From Lichina pygmaea (lineage: Eukaryota; Ascomycota; Lichinomycetes; Lichinales; Lichinaceae): a stretch of DNA of 64,000 nt. Positions 10,863 to 22,156 of the stretch are shown piece by piece (positions within the stretch are counted from its first letter, which is position 1; every line of letters starts with the position of its first letter). The DNA lies in contig OY730173.1 of NCBI GenBank assembly GCA_963422465.1, forward strand, positions 868,001-932,000, in the 5' to 3' direction. The notes beneath the pieces were generated by a model. It was not told where the DNA came from and searched no databases. It saw only the letters and a list, made by a program, of their open reading frames with translations. The position numbers and the translations under genes were made by a program.

Positions 10863-11733
10863 TTGACCCATCAGTGGGCATTACCTCTCATGTAAGTGGT
10901 TGTGAAGAGTGGCCACTTCTCTTTAGACAGCCTTACCTCAGGTTGGAATTGAAAGTAGACTTGAAGTTGCATAAGCTAGTCATCAACCTTGTTCCTTTCA
11001 CTGTAGAACAGGTCTGGCTTGGCAACACTAATCTTTCCATCTGGGAAGTTAGGGTTGGTTGCTCCTGAGGTACTCATCCTTGAGAGTCTTCAAAGTGTTG
11101 TGGTCTGTACTGTGCTGTCCTAACTGAGTATAGGATTAAGGGTGAGATGTGGAAGGCGGGTTGGTTCTCGCAGGAGAGGAGTGTCAAGGAGTGTGAAGAG
11201 GTTTGGTGGAATATGGTGGTGGTGACACCTGATCAATGGCTTTGTACAAAAGGATTGTATTAAAGTAGATCTAGTTGTCTGAATCACAACATAAGTTGAA
11301 GACAATTGTTCTATAAGGGAACTATCGCCAGACAATATAGTGCTCAGTCTGTGAGCTGGGTGAGCTCTGCTCACTTTGCTCACTGTTCATGCACGCTGCA
11401 GTGAGCTGGGCAAGCTCTGCTCACTTTGCTCACTTGTTCATGCATGCTGCGGCGAGCTGGGCGAGCTCTGCTCACTTTGCTTACTTGTTCATGCATGCTG
11501 CGGCGAGCTGGGCAAGCTCTGCTCACTTTGCTCACTTGTTCATGCATGCTACGGTGAGCTGGGCAAGCTCTGCTCACTTTGCTCACACATATGCATGCTG
11601 TGGTGAGCAACCCCTGGTCAGTCTCACCAGTCACATGACTGCTTCCCGTGTTGTGCGACCCAGTACTTCTGTCCAGTATCCTGTCTGCTGCTTTCTGTGA
11701 GTATAAAGACTGTATTCCTCCTGGGTTGTAACA
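10863..11733 (-). mobile_element. 5' end of element A: gag start and 5' LTR
   Basis: Bases 10863-11095 are the first part of gag of element A and are colinear with the interrupted gag that ends at 1691. The LTR at 11096-11733 follows. The first five bases (TTGAC) are the right TSD copy of element B. The base order shows that B inserted into A. Confidence 0.85.
11096..11733 (-). repeat. 5' LTR of element A
   Basis: 638 bp, TGTTGTGGTC...GGTTGTAACA. Its outer half carries about five 51-bp tandem units (11345-11605) with GAGCTGGGCRAGCTCTGCTC cores, unlike the TCAAGAC units of element B. A CACATG site (near 11630) and plus-strand TATAAA (near 11702) stand where element B has CACGTG and TATAAATA. 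The flank AAGTG (11734-11738) is the expected TSD; its partner is off the window. Confidence 0.85.
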
Positions 11734-14700
11734 AAGTGCCCTTGAGCTGTTGGAATACTTTTTGTTGTCTCTCCATCCACCAGTACTCCATGTCCTTCTT
11801 TGTGAGTTCTGTCAGTGGTGTTACCATCTGTGAGTAGTTCTTGATGAACTGTCAGTTGAAGTTGGCAAATCCTAGAAAGACTTGTACTTTCTTAACTGAT
11901 GTCAGTGTTAGCTATTGCTGAATCACTTTGATTTTCTCAGGGTCAATCTTGATCCTTTTGATTCCTATGATGTATCTGAGGAATTTAACTTCTGGTTTGT
12001 TAAACTTGTATTTCTTCAGGTTGAGCTTGAGCCCTACCTCTTGTAGGCATTGTAGAATATCCTTCACATGTCTGGTATGTTCCTGTTATGTGTTTGAGTA
12101 GACAAGAATGTTGTCCAAGTAGGTGATAGCTGTTTGGTCCAGGTGTGCTCTGATAATATTGTTGATCAATGCTTGACATGTTGCTGGTGTGTTCGTGAGT
12201 CTGAATAGTATAACCAGATACTTGTAGTGTCTATATCAAGTACTGAAGGCTGTCTTCCATTCTTCTCCTTTTTTCATACATATCAGGTTGTATACTTCTT
12301 TCAAGTCCAGCTTGGTGAAGGTTGTAGCTTGGCTGATCCTGTCTCGCAATTTGTTTGCATTTGGCAACAGATATCAGTTTTTGATGGTAATGTTGTTGAG
12401 TTTCCTGTAGTCCACACAAAGTTGAAGACTCCTGTCTTTCTTTAGTGCAAATAGTATTGGGTATCCTGCTGGCAATTGAGATTCTTGAATAAAACTCTTT
12501 TTCAGGTTTTCCTCCAGGTACTCACAAAGTACTTGGAGCTCTTTCTCTGATAACTAGTAAATTGGTCCAAATCCTGGCTCTATCCCTGGTTACAACTTGA
12601 TCTTATAATCCCAAGGTTGGTGCTTAGACAACACTGCTGTTGTTGTCTTTTCCCTGAAAGAGGTTATCATACTCAGGTCAGTACTCTTCAGGAATCTCCA
12701 GAGGGTTAACAACTTCCTCTCTCTTCATCTCTGACTGTTTGGCCACCTGGTTCCGGGGTGTGCCTGTCAAGGCAGACCTCTTCTCTTGAGAGTTGTCTTT
12801 TCTGTCAGTGAGGTTCCACTGAGGACTTCTTCCCTTATCTGTCCACACCTTCTGCGGCTGGTAACAGGTCTGAGCTGTGTTATTAGTGCAGTTCCTAAAC
12901 ATAAGTACTCCTGTCCTCCAGTTAATAACTGGGTTGTGCTTCTTTAGCCAAGGTATCCCCAAATAGATATCCTGAGTAGCCAACTTGATAATATCAAGGT
13001 GGATTCTTTCAGTATAGTGTCTGGTAACTATTTCCATTGGCTGCGTCTTATGGCAGACTAGCTCTGTCTGTCTATTTACTATCGTGAGCTAGTAGAGCTA
13101 CTGCTTGCGTCTTCTTCCAGTGCTGAGGGTGTTGTAAAGTTGTCTTGAAATATAGTTCCCACTAGCTCCAGAATCAACAAGTGTGTATGTCCATACTGGT
13201 GTGTTGGTGTGTAGTGACACAGGTAATTGCAGGTGCTTTGCGTTGCTAGGGGTCATGTTGTTGAGCTCCTGATGTCACCCCTTGACAAGGGAGTTCAGTC
13301 TTTTCCTGATTGAAGTATTTTTCCACTGACTGGGCAATAGATCCAGCTATTCCCATCAGTTCTAAGGAATCTGTTCATGAATTTGTCTTGCTGATGCTTG
13401 TCACATCCAGGTTTGAGGTAGTACTGCCAATTGTTGATGTAGCAGTTGTGGTTGTTGTCTTGCTGTAGGAACATAAGGTGTTCCTGCTAATCATATGTGT
13501 GCCTGGAGAATACAGTGTGTTGGTGTTTGTCCCAAAGATAGATCTCACACACATCCTTCTTGCAATTGACTCAATGCTTGTGGCAGGTGGTGTGGTAGGG
13601 TGAATGTTCTCTGTACCTTTGTAGTTGTTTGTGGTAGGTGTAGTAGTACTTCGTGCAAAACCTCCACTGTAGTTTACTGTGCCGTAGGTTTCATGGGTCT
13701 ATGCTGTAAGCATAGCTTCCTTGTGGTATTTCTTCTTTGATAGACATAGGTTTATCTCAGTCCCTATCAGAGGTGGTTAAGGGCTCCTGTCCCTTGTCCT
13801 GACCTGTCTGTTCTGGTAGGTCCTTGCCTCCTGATATTGCCAGTTGGTGGACTACTTCCAATGTCTGATTGTAGTTGTCCTATTGTTTGAGGGATAGCTG
13901 AGCCTCTCCTGGTGGGTCCTCCGGCTTGATGATATTCCAGTCTCCGTCAAGTGTATTAAGTTACTGTCAGTGCACCTTGTTCTTTGAACAACAGTCTTTC
14001 ACTATGTGGTCTAGCTTGCCACAGGCATAGCACTTCAGTGCTTTCCCCTTTTTGTTGTTCCTTCCCTTCGTGAACCTTCTCCTGTGGTAGACTGCATCCA
14101 GTTCCATAGGTGTGTAGCTATATAGGTCATGTGGCAGTGCCTTGTTAGACAGCTTGTAGTGGTTACTCACATGCCATGCAGGGTGGCTGTATCCTCTGTC
14201 ATGGTGTTTCTCTATTGCTTGCTTGAATAGCTTGTCATTAATGTTGATTGCTTGTGTGATGAGCTTGTCCAGTGTGTTAACCACTTGTCCATTGAAGGTG
14301 ATTTCATCCTTCATGTTTTCCTTAAGTCTACATCAGTACATGACTATCAGGGTGTTGTTGTCCCAATCAGTCAGTACTGAGTATTGTTTGAACTGCGTAG
14401 TGTACTCTGCGGCTGAGTGTTGTTATTTGATGTGCTGGATCATTTGTATAGCCACTTTGTCTTTGTTAGATAGTCCAAGAATCCTTTTGATCTTGTCCTT
14501 GAATCATGTCTATTTTGTCATCTATTCTGTCATGTTGTTGTGGTCTCTATTTCCTGAGAGATGTTTATTGACGTAGGGCTTGATCCATCGATAAGTATTA
14601 CCTCTCATGTAAGTGGTTGCAAAAAGGGGCTACTTCTCCTTAGGCAGCTTTGTCTCTGGTTGGAATTGAAAGTAGACTTGGAGTTGTATAAGCCAGTCAT

Positions 14701-15293
14701 CAACCTTGTTTCTTTCACTGTAGAACAGGTCTGGCTTGGCGACGCTAATCTTTCTATCTGGGAATCCAGGGTTGGTTACTCCTGAGGTACTTATCCTTGA
14801 GGGTTTTCAAAGTGTTGCGGTCTGTACTGTACTGTCCTATCCGAGTATAGGATTAGGGCAAGATGTGGAAGGCGGGTTGGTTCTTGCAGGAGAGGAGTGT
14901 CAAGGAGTGTGAAGGGGTTTGGTGGAACGTGGTGGTGATGACACCTGATCAGTGGCTTTGTACAAGATTGTATTGAAGTAGATCTAGTTGTCTGGATCAC
15001 AACATGAGTTGAAGATGATCGTTCTATAAGGGAACTATCGCCGGACTATATAGTGCTCAGTCCGTGAGCTCAGTGAGCTCTGCTCACTTTGCTCACTGCT
15101 TATGCATGCTGCAGCGAGCTGGGTGAGCTCTGCTCACTTTGCTCACGCATATGCGTGCTGCGGCGAGCAACCCCTGGTCGGTCTCGCCGGTCACGTGACT
15201 GCTTCCCGTGTTATGCTGCCTGGTACTTCCGTCCAGTATCCTGTCTGCTGCTTTCTGTGAGTATAAAGACTGTGTTCCTCCTGGGTCGTAACA
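11734..15293 (-). mobile_element. Ty3/Gypsy element C, 5' half (LTR, gag, protease, RT, start of RNase H)
   Basis: Minus-strand element with 5' LTR 14813-15293, gag about 13950-14812 (zinc knuckle CYACGKLDHIVKDCC near 13985-14040), protease region near 13140-13260, and RT about 11900-12640. It stops inside RNase H at 11734, exactly at the LTR of element A and at a point where element B has an uninterrupted AAGTG. Its integrase side and 3' LTR should therefore lie off the left edge, beyond element A. Broken in many places; probably the oldest Gypsy copy here. Confidence 0.8.
14813..15293 (-). repeat. 5' LTR of element C
   Basis: 481 bp, TGTTGCGGTC...GGTCGTAACA. It is shorter than the LTR of element A because it has only about two of the GAGCTC-type tandem units (15060-15165). 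CACGTG near 15191 and plus-strand TATAAA near 15262 are kept. Confidence 0.85.
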
Positions 15294-15745
15294 CCTGGCA
15301 AGTTTTCTATTCAGAGCTGGAGTTCCAGATTTTCCTACCTCTTTATGTGTCTGTGGTCAAGCAGAAGAGACAGTGAAACATATCACCTCTTCATGCTCTC
15401 TTTATTCAAGTCAAAGACAACAAGCTCCTTTTAATTCTCAAGATTTCACTTCTATTATTTCAAACCCAGAGCTTCTACAGAAGTTTCTATACTGGTTCAT
15501 GTCTTTGAAAAGATTGAACCAGTTTAATCTGGCTTTCAAACTCCACTATTCACACTCTAATATCTAGAAGCTTTCTTTCTACCAGTCACTACAAGATTTC
15601 CTTTTGCTACATCCTCTAGTCACCCCCAGTCTTCAGTTTTTATTCCTCTAAAGGTTTTCTGAAGAAAATCACTCTTAGCTAGAAGATCTGCATGGCTGAA
15701 AAGCTACTATCAGTGTAAGAATCAAATAAACAAAATAAAATATAT
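15294..15745 (+). mobile_element. 3' end of a second LINE copy (LINE 2)
   Basis: Plus-strand copy of the last part of the same LINE family as 1728-4338. It starts in the CTGGCAAGTTTTC segment of the C-terminal region, repeats the CSLYSSQRQQ and LNQFNLAFKLHYS segments and ends in an A-rich AATCAAATAAACAAAATAAAA tail. It begins exactly at the LTR end of element C, in sequence that is internal to LINE 1. The simplest reading is that element C landed inside this LINE, with CCTGG as TSD. Confidence 0.8.
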
Positions 15746-15934
15746 CTTTTGCTCGGTCCTTTGGTATGGAAACCAAAAAAAAAGAATAGACGATGCCTCT
15801 TGATCCTTGTCCTTTACATTATGTAGCGAGAGATGTACAGTAGAGTTATTGTGCGTTTCGTCATGAGCAGTGTAACATATTGTGTCTTCTCCGTCAGGAC
15901 AAGAGAGGGAGGGGGGTTTGGGCAGCTCAGCTTC

Positions 15935-17942
15935 TTATCGGAACCGCGGGCTGCGGCTCCGGCTGTGTCGTTCACGATTCATGTCCCGTCGCTGTCGATG
16001 GGGGGCACTTCGCTCGTGTTCGCGTCCACGTCCACGTTCCCGTTCCCGTTCCTGTTCCCGCTCGCGTTCGTCGTTCCTTCGCGTGGTCAGGCGTCCTCGA
16101 TTGTCGTTATCATCGTTGCGGCAGACGCCGAGGTGGTGGTCGGGCCGACGGAACCCCTCCCAGCCACTGGATCCTCGTCGTGGACTCCATCGCTCGAATC
16201 GATCAATGTCCATGGGATCATAGCCGCCGCTATCTCGGCCGCGATATCGATGTCTGTCGCTGTCGTACCGTTCCCGTCCGCCCCAGGATGCTTGTGTCCT
16301 CCTGGACCGACTGACTTCGCGAGATGCGCCCCTCCTCCGCTCTCTATACTTTCCGCCGCCGCCGATACTCATCGGGCTCGTTGATCGTTGTCGGTAGGAT
16401 CGATGGTGCTTGGACGGATCTGGACTGCTCGATAGGCTACGTCTGTCGGTTCGACCCGAGGAATCATGTCGCCCAAACGTCTGCCTCTTCCGTTGCGCAT
16501 GGTTGCTGTCTCTCTCCCGCGATTGCCTCCGTCTCAGGATTGTAGGGACGTCATGGGCGACCTCGCCGCTAGCTCCTGTCACGATCCCTCGTTCGTGTTC
16601 TCGACGGCCTTGATGACGACCGTGGCTGCGACTCCGGTCCGTGGACGTTTGGCGAGACGAACGAATGCTGCTGTTGCGGCGCGAGCGATAGTTCCGGCGA
16701 CTGCGGCTGCGGGACCGGGCTGTGAAGCGTGATATTGCTGCTTGCGAGTGATCAGGTGGTACGTCCGTCCTTGTAGCTCGATCGCTCTGCCGGCCGCTTG
16801 GCGACCCTGACGGAATGGTTTTGGCTGGCTGGTTCCTTCGAGGGGGCGGCTCCAGCGATTCGGACCGCTCTAGCTCTGGTCGAGCTCTGTTCCTCGTCGC
16901 CAGCTCCGAGCTTTCTTTGAGTAGCATATCCAATGCTTTCTGATCCAATGCTTGGTCCTCCTCTGGCGCCAGCGTCATGGCACCCTTCTTGGGCTCCTCT
17001 GTCGGTTTGTCGACGATGTGCGAGCTGGAAGGAGGCTTCTGAGCAGACCACCTGCCCTGTACCCTGTCTGGAACATCGCCATCCCGATCTCTGTGCTTAT
17101 CTTGGTCCTGTCTTCTTTCGGACCCTCGATCTCTTGCCTGTGCCCGTCCCTCGTGTTCCCCTTCACGCCTTCTATACCTGTCCTGCACCCTATCACGTTC
17201 TTTACGGTTCTGTTCGTCCCGCTCTAGTTCTCTCTTTCGCTCCGCTTCTCGTTCCTTGACTCTCGCCTCATGATGTAGTCGCGCTTCCTCCATTTCTTGC
17301 TCTTTCTGTTTTGCAAGTTCAATGTCCCTTGCGCGCTGTCGCGCTGCGCGCCGTGCTTCGGTTTCTCTTGCGTAATCTGCGTCTGTTCTACTCCCGGCCG
17401 CCTTCTCTTTGGCTGCAGATTCGGCGCCAATCTCCTTTTCGCGGTACTGTCTGATTGACTCTTCGACTTGTTGGATGCCCTTCTCGATGAGTGCGTCGAA
17501 GCTCGCCTCCACAGTCTTGTATATGTCGGTTCTATCGACGGCCCCTTCGATCAACGTCGCTGCCTTGCCTCGATCTCTGGAGAGCAGCGATGCATCTCTG
17601 TCAATCTCAGACTCCGCAAGATCTGCGAGAGCTACTGTGAATTTGATCTTTGCGTCCTATAACAAATTGTATTAGCTGCGAGAGTCTGAGAGGAGTTCGG
17701 ACACGCCATCGCCAACGTAAAGGGCTCCTTACACTATCTGCAAAGCTGGCCCACACCTTCTTCCTGAGCGCATCGAACTCGCCCTTCTTCTTGGTCGTCG
17801 CCACCAGTCCGTCGATCGCGGCTCGAGTGCCTGCTGCTAGTGGAAGGTCTGACGTCTTGAGCTTCTTCCGTGGCCGTGCATCGAAGTCTTCCATCGCAAG
17901 ATCCACGACGAGAGCTCCTTGCGTCCGGGTCACGGACGACAT
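15935..17942 (-). CDS. SHG1: COMPASS (Set1) complex subunit Shg1/BOD1-type protein
   Basis: Probable Shg1 subunit of the Set1/COMPASS histone H3K4 methyltransferase. Two exons, 17942-17733 and 17656-15935, with a 76-nt intron (GTAAGG...TATAG), give 643 residues. The N-terminal 140 residues match the BOD1/SHG1 helical domain: LVATTKKKGEFDALRKKVWASF, then KIKFTVALADLAESEID and IEGAVDRTDIYKTVE. A charged coiled segment (ARDIELAKQKEQEMEE) follows, and then a very long Arg/Ser-rich tail of RS, RE and RD dipeptides. The tail resembles that of splicing factors and makes the protein much longer than yeast Shg1. The start has ATG directly after the divergent promoter shared with the NUXM-type gene. 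Chromatin role is inferred from the domain; the RS tail could hint at RNA-linked work. Confidence 0.82.
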
Positions 17943-18013
17943 GAGAGAAGCGTGGGAAGGTGATGCCTCGATGAAGAGGGGCTTCCATTTTCAAGCAGCA
18001 AAAGTCTTGCATA

Positions 18014-18060
18014 TCACGTGATCAGAAGCTGATGTCAAGCTCTGTGGGGTGATCACGTGA
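18014..18060. promoter_or_regulatory. Divergent promoter with two TCACGTGA boxes
   Basis: TCACGTGA at 18014-18021 and again at 18053-18060, in the 267-bp gap between the SHG1 start (17942) and the complex I gene start (18210). The octamer is a palindromic E-box of the type bound by bHLH factors such as Cbf1. Two exact copies 39 bp apart in one short divergent promoter are unlikely by chance. Binding itself is inferred. Confidence 0.5.
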
Positions 18061-18209
18061 TGAACCGTCAACATCTCCGATCCGACCTTCCCTCTCAACC
18101 TCCACATCTCTCTACTGAGCGAGCTCCACGTCGAGGCTTCCAACCGAATGCGGCGGCGGCACAAAAGTATAGCTGAGTGGCCGGATACAACGACAGCCTC
18201 CCATCAACG

Positions 18210-18555
18210 ATGCACAAGATAGCTTTCTGGACCGCTTTCGGTGGGCTATTCTGCCAATTTCAAGCTATCCTTCAACGAGCTAACAGCTGCATTAGGCTTG
18301 GCCGTGCGAATACTGCAACTGGGGATTGAGAAGCGCCCGTACTTCTACAAGGAGGGAATGTGGGCGTATCCATTTTACGGAGGCATCGGAGCGAGTTTTG
18401 GCTACTGGATGCTGAAGGTGGAACGGAACCAAGCCAAGATTCTGGCTGATCGGAGGGAACGGCTGCTCGAGAAGAGGGCACGGAGAGCAGAGCGAGACAG
18501 GTCGATAAGAGACGAGCAATCGGGAGTTGGTTCCGTCGCGGCGACAGCACAATAA
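18210..18555 (+). CDS. NADH:ubiquinone oxidoreductase 14-kDa/NUXM-type small subunit
   Basis: Small accessory subunit of mitochondrial complex I. Two exons, 18210-18240 and 18296-18555, with a 55-nt intron (GTGGGC, branch GCTAAC, TTAG), give 96 residues. It starts MHKIAFWTAFGLAVRILQLGIEKRP, a hydrophobic helix, followed by WAYPFYGGIGASFGYWM, a second short membrane segment, and a charged coiled tail (RRERLLEKRARRAERDR). The size and the GIExRP...WAYPxxGGxGxSFGYW pattern fit the fungal NUXM family as I remember it. The first exon is only ten codons plus one base. Divergent from SHG1. Confidence 0.8.
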
Positions 18556-19230
18556 TATGGCTGCCGCATTCGGTCATGGTGCAGTCGTCGGTAGATCCTG
18601 CGGCGGTCGTACTGTAAGTCTTACTGAATCTCTTCACCACCAGCATCTTCGGCATACCGTCTTGAGATATTCTAAAGTTCTTTCTGCTTGACTGTAGATC
18701 GAACATCCAATTGATCTGCCTCCAACCCAACTCGCTCGGGGGTGCTACGACTCCGGCCCAGACGCCTTTTGTTCTTCAAGGTCATCTTACAAGTGATGGT
18801 GTGTGATGTACGTGTGAAAATGGTGCTGTGTTACGGTTGCTGAGGCTACATGTTTTACCCTCGACATGCTGCATTCCATCAAGCGTCATTTCAATTGCAG
18901 AGCAAGGATTGAAGCCATGTTGCCTTTCGGTCTCCTGCGACAGACGGGTTGATTAGAATGCTGTTAGACTTGAAGAAAGGGCACAAGACTAGTGATGTGA
19001 TAAACAATCTTACGCAATCGTTCGTCTGACTATGAGGAGTGAATTGCCATTGAAGTTGTTGTTTGATGACTCATGCCATCACATGTTTGACTCCCCTCGC
19101 TACAGTCTTCGTGATATCAGATCCCTCCGCTTCACCCCACATCAAAATCTCACGCCAATCTGAAATAGTAATTGTGCCTGAAGAGAACGACTAAGCGCCA
19201 GCAACTGCAGGTCGCTGCCATCTAGATAAG
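18556..19230. other. Intergenic, promoter side of GCD2
   Basis: About 675 bases between the complex I subunit and GCD2. No open frame with family features and no RNA gene seen on either strand. Confidence 0.6.
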
Positions 19231-20981
19231 ATGGCGCCAGATACGCAAGAGCCTGCGCCATCCACAGACAGTGGGAGCGTTTCGACAGCAAAAGCTGACA
19301 ACGATTCCAGCGTTGTCGATCCATCCAAGGTCAAGGCAGCGACCACCAACGGGACGAGTAAAGGGCCGAAGCCAGCGTCAGAGGAGAAGCTGTCCAATGC
19401 AGAAATGAAGAAGAGAGCAAAGGGCGAGAAGCAGGCGCGTCGAGCGCAAGAGCGACAGGCTGCGGCAGGAGCAGCAACAACGGCCCCCGTGGGCCAGCAC
19501 CAGGACAGAGGCGCCCCCAAGGCAGACGTGGGCCGCAAAGCCCAGACACAGGATCCCGGCTCGAGAATCCAATCGCCAGGGTCCAAGGAGGTCCACAAGC
19601 ATCAGGACAAGCGCCCTGAAGCACGAGGCGCCGAAAGTCAAAAGTCACTGCCCGTCCGGACCGCAGCCAAGCATACGACATCCGGCAGCACGCGGGGGGA
19701 CGGGCAGGAGGTGGGTCTGTTCAGACATCTCTACGGTCAAGCTCGGCGGACGTCGTTGGTCGGGGCCGGACGAGATGTCCACCCGGCTGTGCTGGCTCTG
19801 GGGCTTCAGATGAGCCACTATGTCATCTGCGGCAGCAACGCTCGATGTGTGGCTACGCTGTTCTGCTTGAAGAGGGTAAGCGGAGCCGGTTCTTCGGTCC
19901 GGACAGGAGCCTGTCGACGTAACCTCTGCCGCGGCTGACACCCCAGTCTTCTTAGGTGGTCGAGTCCTACGTGACGCCGCCTGGTCTATCTCTCAGCCGA
20001 CATCTGACGTCGCACCTGTCCCCTCAGATCGACTATCTACGATCATGCCGACCGTTGTCGGTATCGATGGGCAACGCCATCCGCTGGCTGAAACTCGAGA
20101 TCAGCAAGGTCGACATCGACACGGCCGAGGACGACGCGAAGGCGCAGCTCTGCGATGCCATCGACAACTTCATCCGGGAGCGCATCACCGTGGCCGACCA
20201 GGTGATCGCGACCAGCGCGGCCGAGAAGATCCGGGACGGCGACGTGGTGCTGACCTTCGCGAAGAGCAGCATCGTGCAGCAGACGCTCACGCGCGCGTAC
20301 CGGCGGGGACGCAAGTTCCGCGTCATCGTCGTCGACTCGAAACCGCTGTTCGAGGGCAAGCACCTGACGCGCGCGCTCGCGCGGCTGGGGCTCGAGGTGC
20401 AGTACTCGCTCATGCACTGCATCAGCCACGCCGTCAAGGACGCCACCAAGGTCTTGCTGGGCGCACACGCCATCATGAGCAACGGCCGGCTGTACTCGCG
20501 CGTCGGCACGGCGATCGTCGCGATGATGGCGCACGAGGCCGACGTGCCCGTGCTCGTGTGCGCCGAGAGCATCAAGTTCACCGAGCGCGTGGCGTTGGAC
20601 AGCATCGTCACCAACGAGATTGCGCCCTCGGACGAGTTGCTCCAGGCGCCTGCGTCGTCGTCGCTGTCGTCTGGACTCTCTCCGTCCATGTCGTCGACCT
20701 CATCGTCCTCCGCTCCATCCTCCGCCGCCGCAACCCCTTCCGCCGCGGCTCCCGTCGCGAAGGGCGACTCGACTTCCCCGGCTCACGACGGCGGCAACAG
20801 CAGCAGCAGCAGCAGCAACACCAACGCCGCTGCGTCCAGCCACGACAACCTCCTCCAGCCCCTGAACATCATGTACGATGTCACCCCGGCCGAATTCATC
20901 AAGATGGTCGTCACGGAGTTTGGCTCTTTGCCGCCGAGTTCGGCTCCGGTCGTGCATCGCTTGAGCATGAACACTACATGA
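19231..20981 (+). CDS. GCD2: Translation initiation factor eIF2B subunit delta
   Basis: Delta subunit of the guanine-nucleotide exchange factor eIF2B, which recharges eIF2 with GTP and is the target of eIF2-alpha phosphorylation control. Exons 19231-19875 and 19956-20981 (80-nt intron, GTAAGC...TTAG) give 556 residues. The N-terminal about 150 residues are a charged, low-complexity leader (MKKRAKGEKQARRAQERQ). The conserved domain follows: TPPGLSLSRHLTSHLSPQIDYL, RPLSVSMGNAIRWLK, SIVQQTLTRAYRRGRKFRV, HAIMSNGRLYSRVGTAIVAMMAH and near the end NIMYDVTPAEFIKMVVTEFGSLPPSS. A Ser/Ala/Asn-rich insert of about 80 residues (20640-20850) splits the last conserved block and is likely a flexible loop. 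Confidence 0.95.
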
Positions 20982-22156
20982 CTTGTTCCCCGTCCTCTTC
21001 CCGTCGTCTTCTCCATCCTCTTCTCCCTTCTCTATTTCTTCTCTCTTGATGCAGCGTCTCTCTTGATGCGGTGTACGCCATCCTTCTCTATAGGACCTTT
21101 CTCCTTCTCTCTTTTTTTCTTTGTTTCGTCTCTTCTCCGTCTCCGTCTCTCCCACGGCGGAACGCGAGAGACCTGGCGCAAAAGTCGGACGGACGGAGAG
21201 TATGGCATGGGCTCGGATGGCATGGGCATGAGCACGGCACGGCATGGCACGGGCATGGGCGTGAGAAGGGGTCATGGGACCTCTAGGGATTAGACAGATA
21301 CAGGGCACGGGAGCTCTGGAAATTAGATACCGATCGCGACCATAACGCACAGCTGCCATCACGGAAGGGGGAAGCGGGGGAGAAGGGGGGGGGGGGGGGC
21401 CGCGCCAGGGCGCATGTCATGCTATACTTCTTCTTCCAAATGCACGGCCCACTCGAGCCTCGGAAGCCTTTTCCTCTGTGCTCCTTTCCCTTTCTCTTTC
21501 TTTCTCTTCTCCCGTGTCAGACTTGCATAGGGCCGGGTGTGTCTGTAGCACCTTTTCTTTCTTTTTTTCTTTCTTGTCTTTTTTCTTTTTTCTTCTTCCC
21601 ATTCTTTCTTTCTTCCGTTTTTTGCCTTTCTTCTTCTTTCCCTTGCTGGCTTTCTTTGCTTGCTTGCTTCACTATTCTCACGTCGAGGAATCATCTTTTT
21701 TTTTTTGGGGTTCCCGTTCTCCATCGTTCGACTGCTGTACTGTTCTAGACTACTGTTCTAGACTTACTGTCCTTGACTACTGTTGTAGATTTACTGTTCT
21801 AGACTTACTGTTCTGGACTACTGTTCTTGACTATCGTTCTGGACTACTGTTCTCGACAGATACACTTGCATATCTGCGTTGCTCCATCATACAACAACAA
21901 CAACAATAATAACAACAACAACATCCCCCGCAAAAAATCATGAGAAGCATACCTCCTTCTCCTTCCTTTCTCTCTCCGTCGCCTCAGTCCAAGAGCGAGA
22001 AAAAAAAAAAGGGGGGGGGGGGGGGGCCAAGCCAGTCATGGGGCATGAGCATGGATACGCACAAAGACATGGACCCCCCTTGATCAGAGATACCGTCGAC
22101 GAATGTGATATTCCAAGGCGGCCCGTATCGACGTGTACATACGTAGCCCGCAAAAT
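20982..22156. other. Intergenic, low-complexity region between GCD2 and LAS1
   Basis: Convergent 3' region of GCD2 and LAS1. It holds C/T-rich sequence, a G15 run at 21385-21399, pyrimidine-rich DNA at 21440-21715, tandem CTGTTCTAGACTTA-like units (21736-21855), a CAA/AAT stretch at 21890-21925 and an A11-G16 tract at 22000-22026. No gene seen. Confidence 0.65.
21736..21855. repeat. Short tandem repeat, ACTGTTCTRGACT units
   Basis: About seven degenerate 14-18-bp units of ACTGTTCTRGAYT type, in the 3' intergenic space of GCD2 and LAS1. Confidence 0.7.

Noticed and set aside
11345-11605. Regular 51-bp repeats that could suggest a CRISPR-like array
   Set aside because: The units are direct tandem copies without unique spacers, lie inside an LTR, and the genome is eukaryotic.
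15746-15934. Possible independent small gene between the LINE fragment and SHG1
   Set aside because: Only 189 bases, best explained as the 3' region of SHG1.
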